From the NCBI GenBank assembly GCA_023442905.1, contig JAEZWY010000106.1, positions 1-29,451 of the forward strand: a stretch of DNA of 29,451 bases, written 5' to 3'. The translations under genes and the position numbers were made by a program. The stretch comes from Bacillota bacterium. Its GTDB lineage: Bacteria > Bacillota > Bacilli > Lactobacillales > Aerococcaceae. The notes beneath the pieces are model-generated. The model made no database searches, had not been told where the DNA came from, and saw only the letters and a program-made list of their open reading frames with translations. Positions 1 to 8,008 of the stretch are shown piece by piece; position 1 is the stretch's first letter; each line of letters starts with the position of its first letter.

Positions 1-635
1 CCAGTTTCCATAACGTAAGCACGGTCAGAAATGCTTAACGCTTGCTTGGCATTTTGTTCAATCAATAGTACTGTTGTACCAGCTGCATTAATTTCTTCAA
101 TAATATTGAATATTTGTTGAATGAATAATGGCGCTAACCCCATTGATGGCTCATCTAATAATAGTAATTTTGGCTTAGCCATTAAAGCTCTTGCCATGGC
201 AACCATTTGTTGTTCCCCACCTGATAAAGTTGCTGCGTCTTGGCTTAAACGCTCTTTAATGATTGGGAAGTATTCAAATGATTTTTCCATATCCTCTTTT
301 AATCCATCGCGATCTTTACGAGTGTAAGCGCCCATTAAAAGGTTTTCCTTAACTGACATCCCTTTAAATACGTGACGCCCTTCAGGTACTTGAGAAATTC
401 CTGCTTTTACAATCTTCATTGCGTTTGATTTTAGGATATCTTGTCCTTCATAAAGAATTTGACCACTCTTAGCTGGTTTGATACCTGAAATTGTCCGTAA
501 GGTTGTGGATTTACCCGCACCATTTGATCCAATCAATGACACAATCTCGCCTTGATTTACTTCAAAGCTAATCCCTTTAATCGCTTCAATCATGCCGTAT
601 GAGACTTTCAAATCTTTTACTTCTAACATTGTCAT
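1..635 (-). CDS. livF: Branched-chain amino acid ABC transporter, ATP-binding subunit LivF (3' end beyond the window)
   Basis: LivF is the second of the two cytoplasmic ATPases that power branched-chain amino acid import with LivG, LivH and LivM. The visible 211 residues contain Walker A GSNGAGKST (36-44), an LSGGEQQ signature near residue 135 and a Walker B segment ending in LLLLDEP. LivF proteins are usually about 235 residues, so roughly 25 C-terminal residues lie left of position 1. The start is taken as the ATG at 633-635, ten bases after an AGGAGG inside the end of livG. A second ATG two codons later is 16 bases from that site and less likely. Only 3 bp separate it from livG, so the two are cotranscribed and probably translationally coupled. 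The family call is secure. Confidence 0.95.
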   Translation of the reverse strand, partial: MTMLEVKDLKVSYGMIEAIKGISFEVNQGEIVSLIGSNGAGKSTTLRTISGIKPAKSGQILYEGQDILKSNAMKIVKAGISQVPEGRHVFKGMSVKENLLMGAYTRKDRDGLKEDMEKSFEYFPIIKERLSQDAATLSGGEQQMVAMARALMAKPKLLLLDEPSMGLAPLFIQQIFNIIEEINAAGTTVLLIEQNAKQALSISDRAYVMET

Positions 636-638
636 ATT

Positions 639-1412
639 TTACTCGCCTCCTAAGTATGCTTTGATAACAGCTGGATTACTTTGGATTTCACTAGGTGTAC
701 CGTGGGCGATCAATTTACCGTATTCTAATACGTAGATACGTTCACACACATTCATTACTAGCGACATATCATGCTCGATAAGGACTACTGTAATGTCGAA
801 ATCTTTTTGAATTTGACGGATTAATTCAGTTAAATTAGCTGTTTCATTTGGGTTCATCCCTGCAGCTGGTTCATCCAAGAACAAGATTTTTGGCTCAGTA
901 GCTAAGGCACGAACGATTTCTAGTCGACGCTGTTGACCATATGGTAAGTTTTTGGCTTTTTCATATAGTAAATCTTGCAGGTTAAAGATGCTTAGCAACT
1001 CAATCGCGCGTTCTTTTAACTCTTCACGATTCTTATAAAAACCTGGCGTACGCAATACACTTGACCAGAAACTCGCACCATGTTTTGTGTGTAAGGCAAC
1101 TAAAACATTGTCTAAAACAGTTAAACTGCCAAATAAACGGATATTTTGGAATGTTCTAGCTAAACCATATCGGTTAATTTCACTCGGCTCTTTACCATTT
1201 AATAAAACTTCACCTTCGTCAGTTGCTAATTTTACTTCACCTGAACTTGGCACATAAACACCAGTTAATAAGTTGAATAAGGTCGTTTTACCAGCACCAT
1301 TAGGGCCGATTAAACCAACTAATTCATTCTTTTCTAGTTCGATATTTACATTTGATACAGCGGCCAACCCGCCAAAATTTTTATTTAAATCTTTAATCGT
1401 CAATAATGACAT
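639..1412 (-). CDS. livG: Branched-chain amino acid ABC transporter, ATP-binding subunit LivG
   Basis: This is the first ATPase of the branched-chain amino acid importer, 257 residues, normal for LivG. Walker A GPNGAGKTT is at 36-44, the signature is the LivG-type variant LPYGQQR at 157-163 in place of LSGGQ, and Walker B ILFLDEP is at 176-182, followed by the LIEHDMS switch histidine. The stretch between Walker A and the signature is longer than in LivF, which also separates the two subunits. A GGAGG seven bases before the ATG lies in the last codons of livM, and the gap to livM is 2 bp. It is the third gene of the livHMGF operon. Confidence 0.96.
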   Translation of the reverse strand: MSLLTIKDLNKNFGGLAAVSNVNIELEKNELVGLIGPNGAGKTTLFNLLTGVYVPSSGEVKLATDEGEVLLNGKEPSEINRYGLARTFQNIRLFGSLTVLDNVLVALHTKHGASFWSSVLRTPGFYKNREELKERAIELLSIFNLQDLLYEKAKNLPYGQQRRLEIVRALATEPKILFLDEPAAGMNPNETANLTELIRQIQKDFDITVVLIEHDMSLVMNVCERIYVLEYGKLIAHGTPSEIQSNPAVIKAYLGGE

Positions 1413-1414
1413 GG

Positions 1415-2401
1415 TTATGCCTCCTCTTTATCTGATGCTTTTTTCTTACGGTTGAATAATTTGCCGAATTGTAATTCAAAATCACCCATCAAGCCAGATG
1501 GTTTAAATACCATAATGGCAATAATCGCAATACCATACACAACCATACGTAATTGGCCTAAAGGTGCTAACACTGAGTTTAATAGTCCTAAGGCGATTGC
1601 CGCAACGAATGAACCTGTTACCGAACCAATACCCCCGAATACAACGATGATTAAAACATCGATTGAACGTTGGAAAGTAAATTGTGATGGGTTGATTACT
1701 GAGAAGTAACCAGCATATAAAGTACCAGCGATTGATGCAGTAATGGCACCAATGACAAAAGCAATGATTTTATATTTAGTTGTTTTTACCCCAACAGATT
1801 CAGCAGCAATTTCATTTTCCCGAACAGCGATTGTTGCACGTCCTGGGCTAGAATGAATAAAGTTTACAATTAATAATGTTGTTAAAACGATAAAGATAAA
1901 CAAAGTAATCCAAGTTACGTTCATTGGAATACCTGAAATACCTGCCGCACCGTTTGTAATTTCTAAGTTTTGAATGATAATACGGATAATTTCTGAAGCC
2001 CCTAAAGTTGCAATCGCTAAGTAGTCACCTTTCAAACGTAAGGTAGGAACCCCTACGATTAAAGCAACGATAGCTGCTAAAACAGCCCCAGCAGCCATAC
2101 CAGCATAGAAACCGATTGGTCCTGGAATTTGCGTTGAAAGGATGGCACCAACGTAGGCACCAATCGCCATAAACCCTGCGTGACCAAGCGAGAATTGTCC
2201 CGCATAGCCTACTACTAAGTTCAAGCCAACAGCTAGGATCATATTAATCCCAATTGTCACCATAATATTTTGATAGAACGACGTTACTAATCCCATTAAA
2301 TAGGCTGCCATGATTAAGAAGAATAGTCCCAAAATCACACAAATCCAAGTAATTGTTGATTTAGTAAAGAAGTTTTTTGCCCATGATTCTTTTTTCATCA
2401 T
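1415..2401 (-). CDS. livM: Branched-chain amino acid ABC transporter permease LivM
   Basis: LivM is one of two polytopic membrane subunits forming the channel of the branched-chain amino acid importer. The 328-residue product starts with a charged cytoplasmic segment, then multiple hydrophobic helices. It carries the family stretch GYAGQFSLGHAGFMAIGAY, the EAA-like cytoplasmic loop around AVRENEIAAESVGV that contacts the ATPase, and the conserved GGIGSVTGSFVAA segment. The gene begins with tandem ATGs (2399-2401 and 2396-2398) very close to AGGAGG: three bases to the first and six to the second. The second ATG may therefore be used; the difference is one residue. It lies 7 bp after livH and 2 bp before livG. 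Confidence 0.95.
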   Translation of the reverse strand: MMKKESWAKNFFTKSTITWICVILGLFFLIMAAYLMGLVTSFYQNIMVTIGINMILAVGLNLVVGYAGQFSLGHAGFMAIGAYVGAILSTQIPGPIGFYAGMAAGAVLAAIVALIVGVPTLRLKGDYLAIATLGASEIIRIIIQNLEITNGAAGISGIPMNVTWITLFIFIVLTTLLIVNFIHSSPGRATIAVRENEIAAESVGVKTTKYKIIAFVIGAITASIAGTLYAGYFSVINPSQFTFQRSIDVLIIVVFGGIGSVTGSFVAAIALGLLNSVLAPLGQLRMVVYGIAIIAIMVFKPSGLMGDFELQFGKLFNRKKKASDKEEA

Positions 2402-2408
2402 AACCCTC

Positions 2409-3287
2409 CTATACTTTCTCTTGTGTGCCTTTACCTAACAATCCGCTAGGTTTGAAGACTAAAACAATAATCAAAATCAGGTAAACAGCAGCATCACGCC
2501 ATGTTGATAAACCGATCATTGACACCATTGACTCAACCACACCGATAAAAATACCACCTAACATGGCACCAGGAATTGAACCAATACCACCTAGTACTGC
2601 GGCTACGAAAGCTTTAATACCTGGTGTTAGTCCCATAGTTGGCGAAATAGAGTTATAGTAGATACCTACTAATACCCCACCAGCACCAGCTAAAGCTGAT
2701 CCAATAGCAAAAGTAAAGGAAATGATATTATCTACAGAAATCCCCATTAAACGTGCTGCATCAGCATCTACCGATACCGCTCGCATACCTTGCCCCATTT
2801 TTGTTTGACGAACAATGTATTGTAGGGCAATCATCAAGATAATCGTTACAATGAAAATCACAACTTGTTGTGTTGAAATCGTAAATAAACCTAAATCTAA
2901 TGATAAGTTTGGTAATGATGTAGGGAACGCACGAACTTCTGGTCCTACAAAGTAAATCATAAAGTTTTGTAATAGGTAAGATACCCCAATAGCCGTAATT
3001 AAGGCTGCAATACGTGTTGATTTACGTAAAGGTTTGTACGCCACACGTTCAATAATTACCCCTAAAATTGCTGTAAAAATCATAGTTAAAATAAGTGCAG
3101 GAATGATATTCATCCCTAATCCCGTAATTAACCAAAAACCAAAAAAGGCCCCAACCATATAAACATCACCGTGCGCAAAGTTAATCAAGCCGATAATTCC
3201 ATATACCATTGTATAACCTAAAGCCATAAGGGCATAAATACTACCCAAAGAGAGTCCGTTTACAAGCTGTTGCAAAAACATCTCCAT
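2409..3287 (-). CDS. livH: Branched-chain amino acid ABC transporter permease LivH
   Basis: LivH is the partner permease of LivM. The 292-residue protein is hydrophobic throughout, with the family hallmarks NGLSLGSIYALMALGYTMVYG at the N terminus and GLINFAHGDVYMVGAF. It also has a cytoplasmic loop MRAVSVDADAARLMGI that should dock on LivF/LivG, and a GGIGSIPGAMLGG segment near the C terminus. The ATG is preceded by AAGGAAG at about eight bases. It is the first gene of livHMGF and has its own promoter about 200 bp upstream (3487-3515). The binding-protein genes lie upstream as separate transcription units, so permease/ATPase and receptor levels can be set independently. Confidence 0.95.
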   Translation of the reverse strand: MEMFLQQLVNGLSLGSIYALMALGYTMVYGIIGLINFAHGDVYMVGAFFGFWLITGLGMNIIPALILTMIFTAILGVIIERVAYKPLRKSTRIAALITAIGVSYLLQNFMIYFVGPEVRAFPTSLPNLSLDLGLFTISTQQVVIFIVTIILMIALQYIVRQTKMGQGMRAVSVDADAARLMGISVDNIISFTFAIGSALAGAGGVLVGIYYNSISPTMGLTPGIKAFVAAVLGGIGSIPGAMLGGIFIGVVESMVSMIGLSTWRDAAVYLILIIVLVFKPSGLLGKGTQEKV

Positions 3288-3336
3288 TTATTTCACTTCC
3301 TTTTCCTTTTTTGAATACTTGTGAGTTGCCCCACGG

Positions 3337-3361
3337 CAAATATAATCCAACATTATATTTG
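3337..3361 (-). promoter_or_regulatory. Perfect 9-bp hairpin or operator in the livH leader
   Basis: On the minus strand CAAATATAA and TTATATTTG form a perfect 9-bp inverted repeat around a 7-nt spacer, 50-75 bases before the livH start and inside the predicted 5' untranslated region. It has no U-run, so it is not an intrinsic terminator. It could be an RNA stability hairpin or a protein operator. The rest of the 3288-3486 leader shows a further weak stem (CAACTTCTG with CAGAAAGTTG) but no convincing leader peptide. Confidence 0.45.
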
Positions 3362-3486
3362 TTCATCTTTATTAATAAAGTATGTACTTACTCATGTAAC
3401 ATTTAATATTTTCAACTTTCTGTCATCCCTGCCATTGCAGAAGTTGACCTAGTTACCGCAAATACCATAAGAATAAGACTGGTTTT

Positions 3487-3515
3487 ATTATAAGAATATG
3501 CCAATTCTTATGCAA
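3487..3515 (-). promoter_or_regulatory. Promoter of livHMGF
   Basis: On the minus strand a -35 box TTGCAT (3510-3515) and a perfect -10 box TATAAT (3487-3492) are separated by exactly 17 bp. Transcription should start near 3480, giving a leader of about 190 nt before livH. Confidence 0.75.
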
Positions 3516-3606
3516 TCTTTTTTAATAATTTTCTAATTTTGTTTTAAAACCGTAACACTTTTGATGATGTTAACGCTTTATTTCCTCATTTTTCAGCATA
3601 AAATAA

Positions 3607-3668
3607 GGGAAGTCCTAGTATTAAAAAGACAAACATGTACAAAGTTTGCATTTCATCTAGAACTTCCC
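3607..3668 (-). terminator. Large stem-loop after the first binding-protein gene, possible terminator
   Basis: Arms 3607-3618 and 3657-3668 pair over 12 positions (one G-U), enclosing a 38-nt loop that holds a small inner hairpin (CAAAC/GTTTG). On the minus strand the stem is followed by a U-rich but interrupted tract (UUAUUUUA). It lies just after the binding-protein stop codon and upstream of the livH promoter, consistent with a weak terminator or 3' protective structure. Confidence 0.45.
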
Positions 3669-3700
3669 AAATTTGTTTTTTATTAAATGGTCAGACTACT

Positions 3701-4897
3701 CTATTCACTCACGATGTCGTCTGGAGAGATTGTAGTAGAACCTACAACTTCACCTTCTTGCATTTCTAGAATGTAAGCTGTCTTGATTGGATTATGTTGG
3801 TCATCGAATGAGAATGTACCGGTCGAACCAGCAAATTCTTCTGTTTCTTCAATTGCAGCAGTTACTGCAGCTGGATCACCTGATCCTGCACGTTCAATAG
3901 CGTCAATCGCTAAGTTGGCAGCATCGTAACCTAAAGCAGCAAACATGTCTGGTGTTTTACCGTATTCAGCTTCATATGCTTCAATAAATTCTGCCGTTGC
4001 TTCTGTTGACCCTTCACCAGTTGTATAGTGAGAAGTGTAGTAGAAGTCGGTTACATTTTCTGCACCCGCTAAATCAATAAACTCTTGGCTACCAAAACCA
4101 TCTGGTGCCAAAATAACTGCATCCATTCCTTTTTCACGTGCTTGTTTAACGATCGGACCACCCTCTGAATAGTAACCAGCTATAAAGATTACATCCGGAT
4201 CAGTAGAAGCAATGTTATTTAGGATTGAATTAAAGTCTGAATCACCTGCAATATATGACTCATTTGCTACAATATTACCTTGGAACTCTTCTTCAAACGT
4301 AGCAGATAAGTTCTGTCCGTAATCAGTTGAATTGTCCTGGATAATTGCAGCAGTTTCATAACCTTCACCATTAGCAAAACTCGCAAGTGCTGAACCTTGG
4401 AAAGCATCTTGGAAAGCTACACGGAAAACATATTCTAATGTATTACCAGAACTATCAACTGTAAGTGTGTCACCCGTTGCAGCTGGCGCAATCATTGGGA
4501 TTTGAGCATTTGTTCCAGTTGGAATTTGTGCTTCAAATGCACCGGTTGTTGCTGGTCCGATAATCATTTGTACATTCTCTTCATCAATTAGGCGGGTTGC
4601 CGTATTGGCAGACTCATTTGGATCAGTACGGTTATCACCTTCTACATATTCGATCGTTTGACCGTTTATGCCACCGGCTTCATTAGCTAATTTGAAAGCT
4701 AATTTAACCCCTTCATTTGCTGGGCCACCATAGGCTGCACCAGCACCAGATAAGTCCCAGTTCCCACCAATCTTGATAGTATCTCCAGTACTTTCGCTAG
4801 TTGAACTTGCATTATTAGATGTTTGCGTCACTGAACCACAGGCCGCTAACATCATTAAAGAACCCATTGTTAAAAGCATTTTTTTCATTTTCATCAT
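3701..4897 (-). CDS. livJ: Branched-chain amino acid ABC transporter substrate-binding lipoprotein (paralogue 1)
   Basis: This is an extracytoplasmic receptor of the LivJ type (periplasmic-binding fold, Peripla_BP_6 family) that would deliver substrate to LivHM. The 398-residue precursor has a short signal peptide ending in lipobox LAAC, with lipidated Cys20. The mature part starts with a Ser/Thr-rich linker, then the TIKIGGNWDLSG strand, the RLIDEENVQMIIGPATTG hinge region and DVIFIAGYYSEGG. The ATG at 4895-4897 is chosen because GGAGG lies five bases upstream; a tandem ATG follows at eight bases. An in-frame TTG further upstream overlaps the Shine-Dalgarno and is rejected. Only 129 bp with no terminator separate it from paralogue 2, so the two are probably cotranscribed. 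Substrate preference cannot be read from sequence. Confidence 0.9.
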   Translation of the reverse strand: MMKMKKMLLTMGSLMMLAACGSVTQTSNNASSTSESTGDTIKIGGNWDLSGAGAAYGGPANEGVKLAFKLANEAGGINGQTIEYVEGDNRTDPNESANTATRLIDEENVQMIIGPATTGAFEAQIPTGTNAQIPMIAPAATGDTLTVDSSGNTLEYVFRVAFQDAFQGSALASFANGEGYETAAIIQDNSTDYGQNLSATFEEEFQGNIVANESYIAGDSDFNSILNNIASTDPDVIFIAGYYSEGGPIVKQAREKGMDAVILAPDGFGSQEFIDLAGAENVTDFYYTSHYTTGEGSTEATAEFIEAYEAEYGKTPDMFAALGYDAANLAIDAIERAGSGDPAAVTAAIEETEEFAGSTGTFSFDDQHNPIKTAYILEMQEGEVVGSTTISPDDIVSE

Positions 4898-5026
4898 AAA
4901 TTCCTCCAAATTTTATATTTGGAACAATAAAGATAAGACTAACATTAGTATAAGATGGTTCTTTCTAAAAAGCAATTCATTTTTAATTTTATTTTAATTT
5001 TTAAGATGTTAATCTGACAAAGCTAA

Positions 5027-6214
5027 TTAGTTCGCCAAATCTTCTGGGCTTACTGCCGAAGTGGATACTTCCTCACCATTTTCCATTTCAATGATATAAG
5101 CAGTTTTTACTGGGTTGTGGTCTTCATCAAATGAGAATGTACCAGTTACACCTTCAAAATCAGTTGTTTCTGCTAAGGCATCTGTAATTGCTTGACGATC
5201 ATCTTCACCAGCACGTTCTGCTGCATCTGCTACTAAGTAAGCTGCGTCATAACCTAAAGCATCAAACATATTTGGTGTTGAACCATATTCTTCTTTAAAT
5301 GCTTCGACGAATTCAGTTGTTTTGTCTGTTGCACCTTCACCAGTTGTATAGTGTGCTGTGTAGTAGAAGTTATTTACGTTACCAGCACCAGCTAATTCAA
5401 CAAATTCTTCTGCTCCGAAACCATCTGGTGCTAAGATTGCTGAGTCAATACCCATTTCACGGGCTTGTTTCACAATAGATCCACCTTCAGTATAGTAACC
5501 AGCAATAAAGATTACATCAGGGTTTTTAGAAGCTACATTATTTAAGATTGAATTGAAGTCAGTATCACCGGATACATAAGATTCAGTACCAACGATTTCT
5601 CCTTCAAAAATTTCATCGAACTCAGCAGCTAAATTCTGACCATAGTCAGATGAGTTATCTTGGATAATTGCTGCCGTTTCATAACCTTCTTGGTTAGCAA
5701 ATTCTGCTAATACAGCACCTTGGAAAGCATCTTGGAAAGGCACACGGAATACATATTCTAATACATTACCAGAACTGTCCATTGTTAATGAATCACCTGT
5801 AGCTGCTGGTGCAACAATTGGCACACTTGCAGCTGTCGCTGTTTGAATTTGGGCTTCAGTCGATCCTGTTGTATCTGAACCAACTAAAACAGAGATATTC
5901 TCTTCATCAATTAAACGAGCAGTTTGCGTAGTAGATTCTGTTGCGTCTGACTTGTTATCTACAGAAATATAGTTAACATCCTTTCCTAATACACCACCAT
6001 CTTCATTAATTTCTTTGAAGGCTAATGCTTCACCATCATTAATCGCCGTACCATAAGCAGAGAATGCACCTGATAAACCAAAGTTTCCACCAACGTTGAA
6101 AGTTTCATTATCTGCAGTAGTTGATGCACCAGAATTGCTAGTAGATGTTGCAGCACCACATGCAGCTAAAGTAACAGCGGAAAGTAAAGTTAAAGCTAAT
6201 TTTTTAAATTTCAT
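5027..6214 (-). CDS. livJ: Branched-chain amino acid ABC transporter substrate-binding lipoprotein (paralogue 2)
   Basis: This second LivJ-type lipoprotein has 395 residues, with a signal peptide ending in LAAC (lipid Cys19), a low-complexity Ser/Thr/Ala linker and the same domain order as its neighbours. Long stretches match paralogue 1 closely, for example around EYVFRVPFQDAFQG and the NSILNN segment, so these two are the most recent duplicates. The start is supported by a GGAGG nine bases before the ATG. The gene lies behind the isoleucine-codon leader and terminator at 6304-6470, so its transcription is predicted to rise when charged Ile-tRNA is scarce. It probably leads a two-gene unit with paralogue 1. 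Confidence 0.92.
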   Translation of the reverse strand: MKFKKLALTLLSAVTLAACGAATSTSNSGASTTADNETFNVGGNFGLSGAFSAYGTAINDGEALAFKEINEDGGVLGKDVNYISVDNKSDATESTTQTARLIDEENISVLVGSDTTGSTEAQIQTATAASVPIVAPAATGDSLTMDSSGNVLEYVFRVPFQDAFQGAVLAEFANQEGYETAAIIQDNSSDYGQNLAAEFDEIFEGEIVGTESYVSGDTDFNSILNNVASKNPDVIFIAGYYTEGGSIVKQAREMGIDSAILAPDGFGAEEFVELAGAGNVNNFYYTAHYTTGEGATDKTTEFVEAFKEEYGSTPNMFDALGYDAAYLVADAAERAGEDDRQAITDALAETTDFEGVTGTFSFDEDHNPVKTAYIIEMENGEEVSTSAVSPEDLAN

Positions 6215-6303
6215 CTATATGTCCTCCCCAGAACGATATTTTTTTGATTTAGTTTTGACTCATATTTAAACCCTAGTGCTAAATTATTATTTCCCATAAA
6301 AAA

Positions 6304-6330
6304 AACGACAGCCCCTTCAGGACCGTCGTT
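6304..6330 (-). terminator. Attenuator terminator of the Ile leader
   Basis: On the minus strand an 11-bp stem (AACGACGGTCC with GGGCTGTCGTT, two G-U pairs) with a 5-nt loop is followed directly by a run of eight U, two of which close the stem. It lies between the Ile leader peptide and the binding-protein gene and about 90 bp before that gene's start, the position of a transcription attenuator. Confidence 0.85.
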
Positions 6331-6360
6331 CTAACCAAGGCCCCTCTTTAACGAGAAATA

Positions 6361-6384
6361 GGACCCTACATATTTGTAGAATCC
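6361..6384 (-). promoter_or_regulatory. Conserved attenuator hairpin P1 after the Ile leader peptide
   Basis: Starting two bases after the leader stop codon, GGATTCTACA and TGTAGGGTCC form a 10-bp stem (two G-U) around a 4-nt loop. The GGTCC in its 3' arm can instead pair with GGGCC further downstream (around 6337-6341), giving mutually exclusive folds. The same element follows the Leu leader at 8009-8034. The switching logic is inferred from these complementarities, not demonstrated. Confidence 0.65.
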
Positions 6385-6386
6385 CC

Positions 6387-6470
6387 TTAGTTAATAATAA
6401 TAATAATGTTGGCATAGGTTGGTGAAACAAGACTATTCACATAATATGATTGTTTTACTGCTGTTTTCAT
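6387..6470 (-). CDS. Isoleucine-rich leader peptide (attenuator peptide, 27 residues)
   Basis: This short open frame begins MKTAVKQSYY and ends PTYANIIIIIN before a TAA. Codons 22-26 are five consecutive ATT (Ile) codons placed just before the stop. A Shine-Dalgarno-like GAAAGGTAG lies about nine bases before the ATG, and a good promoter lies 45-73 bp upstream. The run of control codons, the adjacent competing hairpins and the U-tailed terminator match the architecture of amino-acid biosynthetic leader peptides such as those of ilv, leu and his operons. The function inferred is sensing of charged Ile-tRNA by ribosome stalling. The peptide itself probably has no further role. Confidence 0.82.
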   Translation of the reverse strand: MKTAVKQSYYVNSLVSPTYANIIIIIN

Positions 6471-6514
6471 CTTGTTTCACTACCTTTCTAATTTGTTCTT
6501 AATGAGTTGCTATT

Positions 6515-6543
6515 AATATAGCAGAGTTTTGTAACAGTTACAA
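6515..6543 (-). promoter_or_regulatory. Promoter of the Ile leader and binding-protein unit, with palindromic operator
   Basis: On the minus strand -35 TTGTAA (6538-6543) and -10 TATATT (6515-6520), preceded by TG, are 17 bp apart. The -35 box is embedded in a perfect odd palindrome TTGTAAC-T-GTTACAA (6529-6543), a plausible repressor site. Transcription should start near 6508, just before the leader peptide. Confidence 0.7.
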
Positions 6544-6607
6544 GCTATTTATTAAAATTTTGCTAGAAAATTCGTATAATCTTTTTAACAAAGAAAAAGT
6601 ACTAAAC

Positions 6608-7789
6608 TTATTCTGGCGCTACCGCTGTTGATCCAACTACTTCGTTATTTTGAATTTCTTGGATGTAAGCCGTTTTATTTGGCGTATGGTCATCTTTCAT
6701 TGTAATAGCACCTGTTACTCCTTGGAAATCAGTTGTATTTGCTAAAGTTTCAGCAATCGCTTGATTATCTTCTGATCCAGCTTCTTCTACTGCGTTTGCG
6801 TATAGATAAACCGCATCATAACCTAAAGCAGCAAACTCATCTGGTGCTTTACCATAAGCCTCTTCAAAGGCTGCTGAGAATTCTTGTGAAGCTTGTGATG
6901 CATCTTCATCAGAAGCAAAGTGAGAAACAAAGTAAATATCATTCATATTCTCTTCGCCAGCCAATGAGCTCAACTCTTCTGATGCCAAACCGTCTGGTCC
7001 AACAATTGCCGCTTCAATACCCATTTCACGGGCTTGTTTAATAATTGTTCCTGCTTCAGTATAGTAACCCGCGATGAAGATTACATCTGGATTTGAAGAT
7101 TTAATATTGGTCAAGATAGATGAGAAATCCGTATCTCCTGACACGTAAGATTCAGTTGCTACTATATCCCCTTCAAAGGCTGTTTTAAACTCATCTGACA
7201 AGATTTGTCCATAGTCTGAAGAATTATCTTGCATAACTGCTGCAGTTTCATAGCCTTGATCATTTGAAAAACGAGCAATCGCGCCCCCTTGGAAAGAGTT
7301 TAGAAAGGCTACTGAGAATCCATATTCATAAGCCTCACCATTGGCATCTAAAGTTGCACCGTCACTTGTTACCGCTGGTCCGATGAAAGGTACTTGTGCT
7401 TGTGTTGCCGCATTAATTTGTGCTTGATAGTTAGCTGTTAACGAAGGTCCAACAATTGCTGATACGCCTTCTTCATCAATCAAACGCGCAGCAGCAGATG
7501 CTGATTCATTGGCATCAGATTTATTATCTGCTTCAACATATTCAATTTGTTTACCATCAATACCACCTGCTTCATTAATCTCTTCAACAGCTAGCTTAGC
7601 CCCATTATTAATATCATTACCGTAACCCGCTGCTGAACCAGTTAGTTCAAAGTTCCCACCGATTTTAACCGTATCTGAACTAGTATTTGAATTTGAGCTA
7701 GACGTTTGCGTTAAATTCCCACAACCCGCAATCACCATTGTTGAAAGCAACATTACTGAGAAACGTTTAATACCTTTAATATTCATCAT
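6608..7789 (-). CDS. livJ: Branched-chain amino acid ABC transporter substrate-binding lipoprotein (paralogue 3)
   Basis: This third LivJ-type receptor has 393 residues, with a signal peptide ending in IAGC (lipid Cys23), a Ser/Asn/Thr linker and the binding-protein fold. It is the most diverged of the three: for instance SVAFLNSFQG replaces the FQDAFQG region and ITMKDDHTPNKTAYI replaces the FSFDxxHNP stretch near the C terminus, so its ligand range may differ. The start is the ATG at 7787-7789, four bases after AGGAGG, with a tandem ATG at seven bases. An upstream in-frame GTG is rejected because the Shine-Dalgarno would lie inside the gene. It follows the leucine-codon attenuator at 7945-8121, and the Ile-unit promoter lies just downstream. 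Confidence 0.9.
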   Translation of the reverse strand: MMNIKGIKRFSVMLLSTMVIAGCGNLTQTSSSNSNTSSDTVKIGGNFELTGSAAGYGNDINNGAKLAVEEINEAGGIDGKQIEYVEADNKSDANESASAAARLIDEEGVSAIVGPSLTANYQAQINAATQAQVPFIGPAVTSDGATLDANGEAYEYGFSVAFLNSFQGGAIARFSNDQGYETAAVMQDNSSDYGQILSDEFKTAFEGDIVATESYVSGDTDFSSILTNIKSSNPDVIFIAGYYTEAGTIIKQAREMGIEAAIVGPDGLASEELSSLAGEENMNDIYFVSHFASDEDASQASQEFSAAFEEAYGKAPDEFAALGYDAVYLYANAVEEAGSEDNQAIAETLANTTDFQGVTGAITMKDDHTPNKTAYIQEIQNNEVVGSTAVAPE

Positions 7790-7944
7790 AAATCCTCCTA
7801 TATTCACACTAAATATTTTATTATTGATTTTTTACAGATACCTTTTGGCCATTCATTAGGAAAAAGGCATTCATACCCTCAAAAACCATCTCTACGTTTT
7901 CATTACCCTCCTCTTTAATTAGCCCAAATTGAACCAAATAAAAA

Positions 7945-7977
7945 AGCCAGCACTTCGTGAAATACGAACCACTGGCT
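7945..7977 (-). terminator. Attenuator terminator of the Leu leader
   Basis: On the minus strand a 14-position stem with one internal mismatch (AGCCAGTG.TTCGT against ACGAA.TGCTGGCT) and a 5-nt loop is followed by six U. It sits about 60 nt after the Leu leader stop codon and about 155 nt before the binding-protein start, so it can end transcription before the structural gene. Confidence 0.85.
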
Positions 7978-8008
7978 AATTAGCTAGGCCCATATTTCAT
8001 GAGAAAAA

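Noticed and set aside
3420..3476. An 18-residue open frame (MVFAVTRST...) at the start of the livH leader as another attenuator peptide
   Set aside because: No ribosome site, no run of Ile, Leu or Val codons, and no U-tailed terminator after it.
6216..6298. A 28-codon open frame between the Ile terminator and the binding-protein start, ending at its ATG
   Set aside because: It begins directly after the terminator U-run with no Shine-Dalgarno, and its composition is unremarkable.
7821..7937. A 38-codon open frame between the Leu terminator and the binding-protein gene, with a strong GAGGAGGG inside it
   Set aside because: No start codon at a proper distance; the ATG two bases after the GGAGGG gives only three codons. 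The length is compatible with chance.
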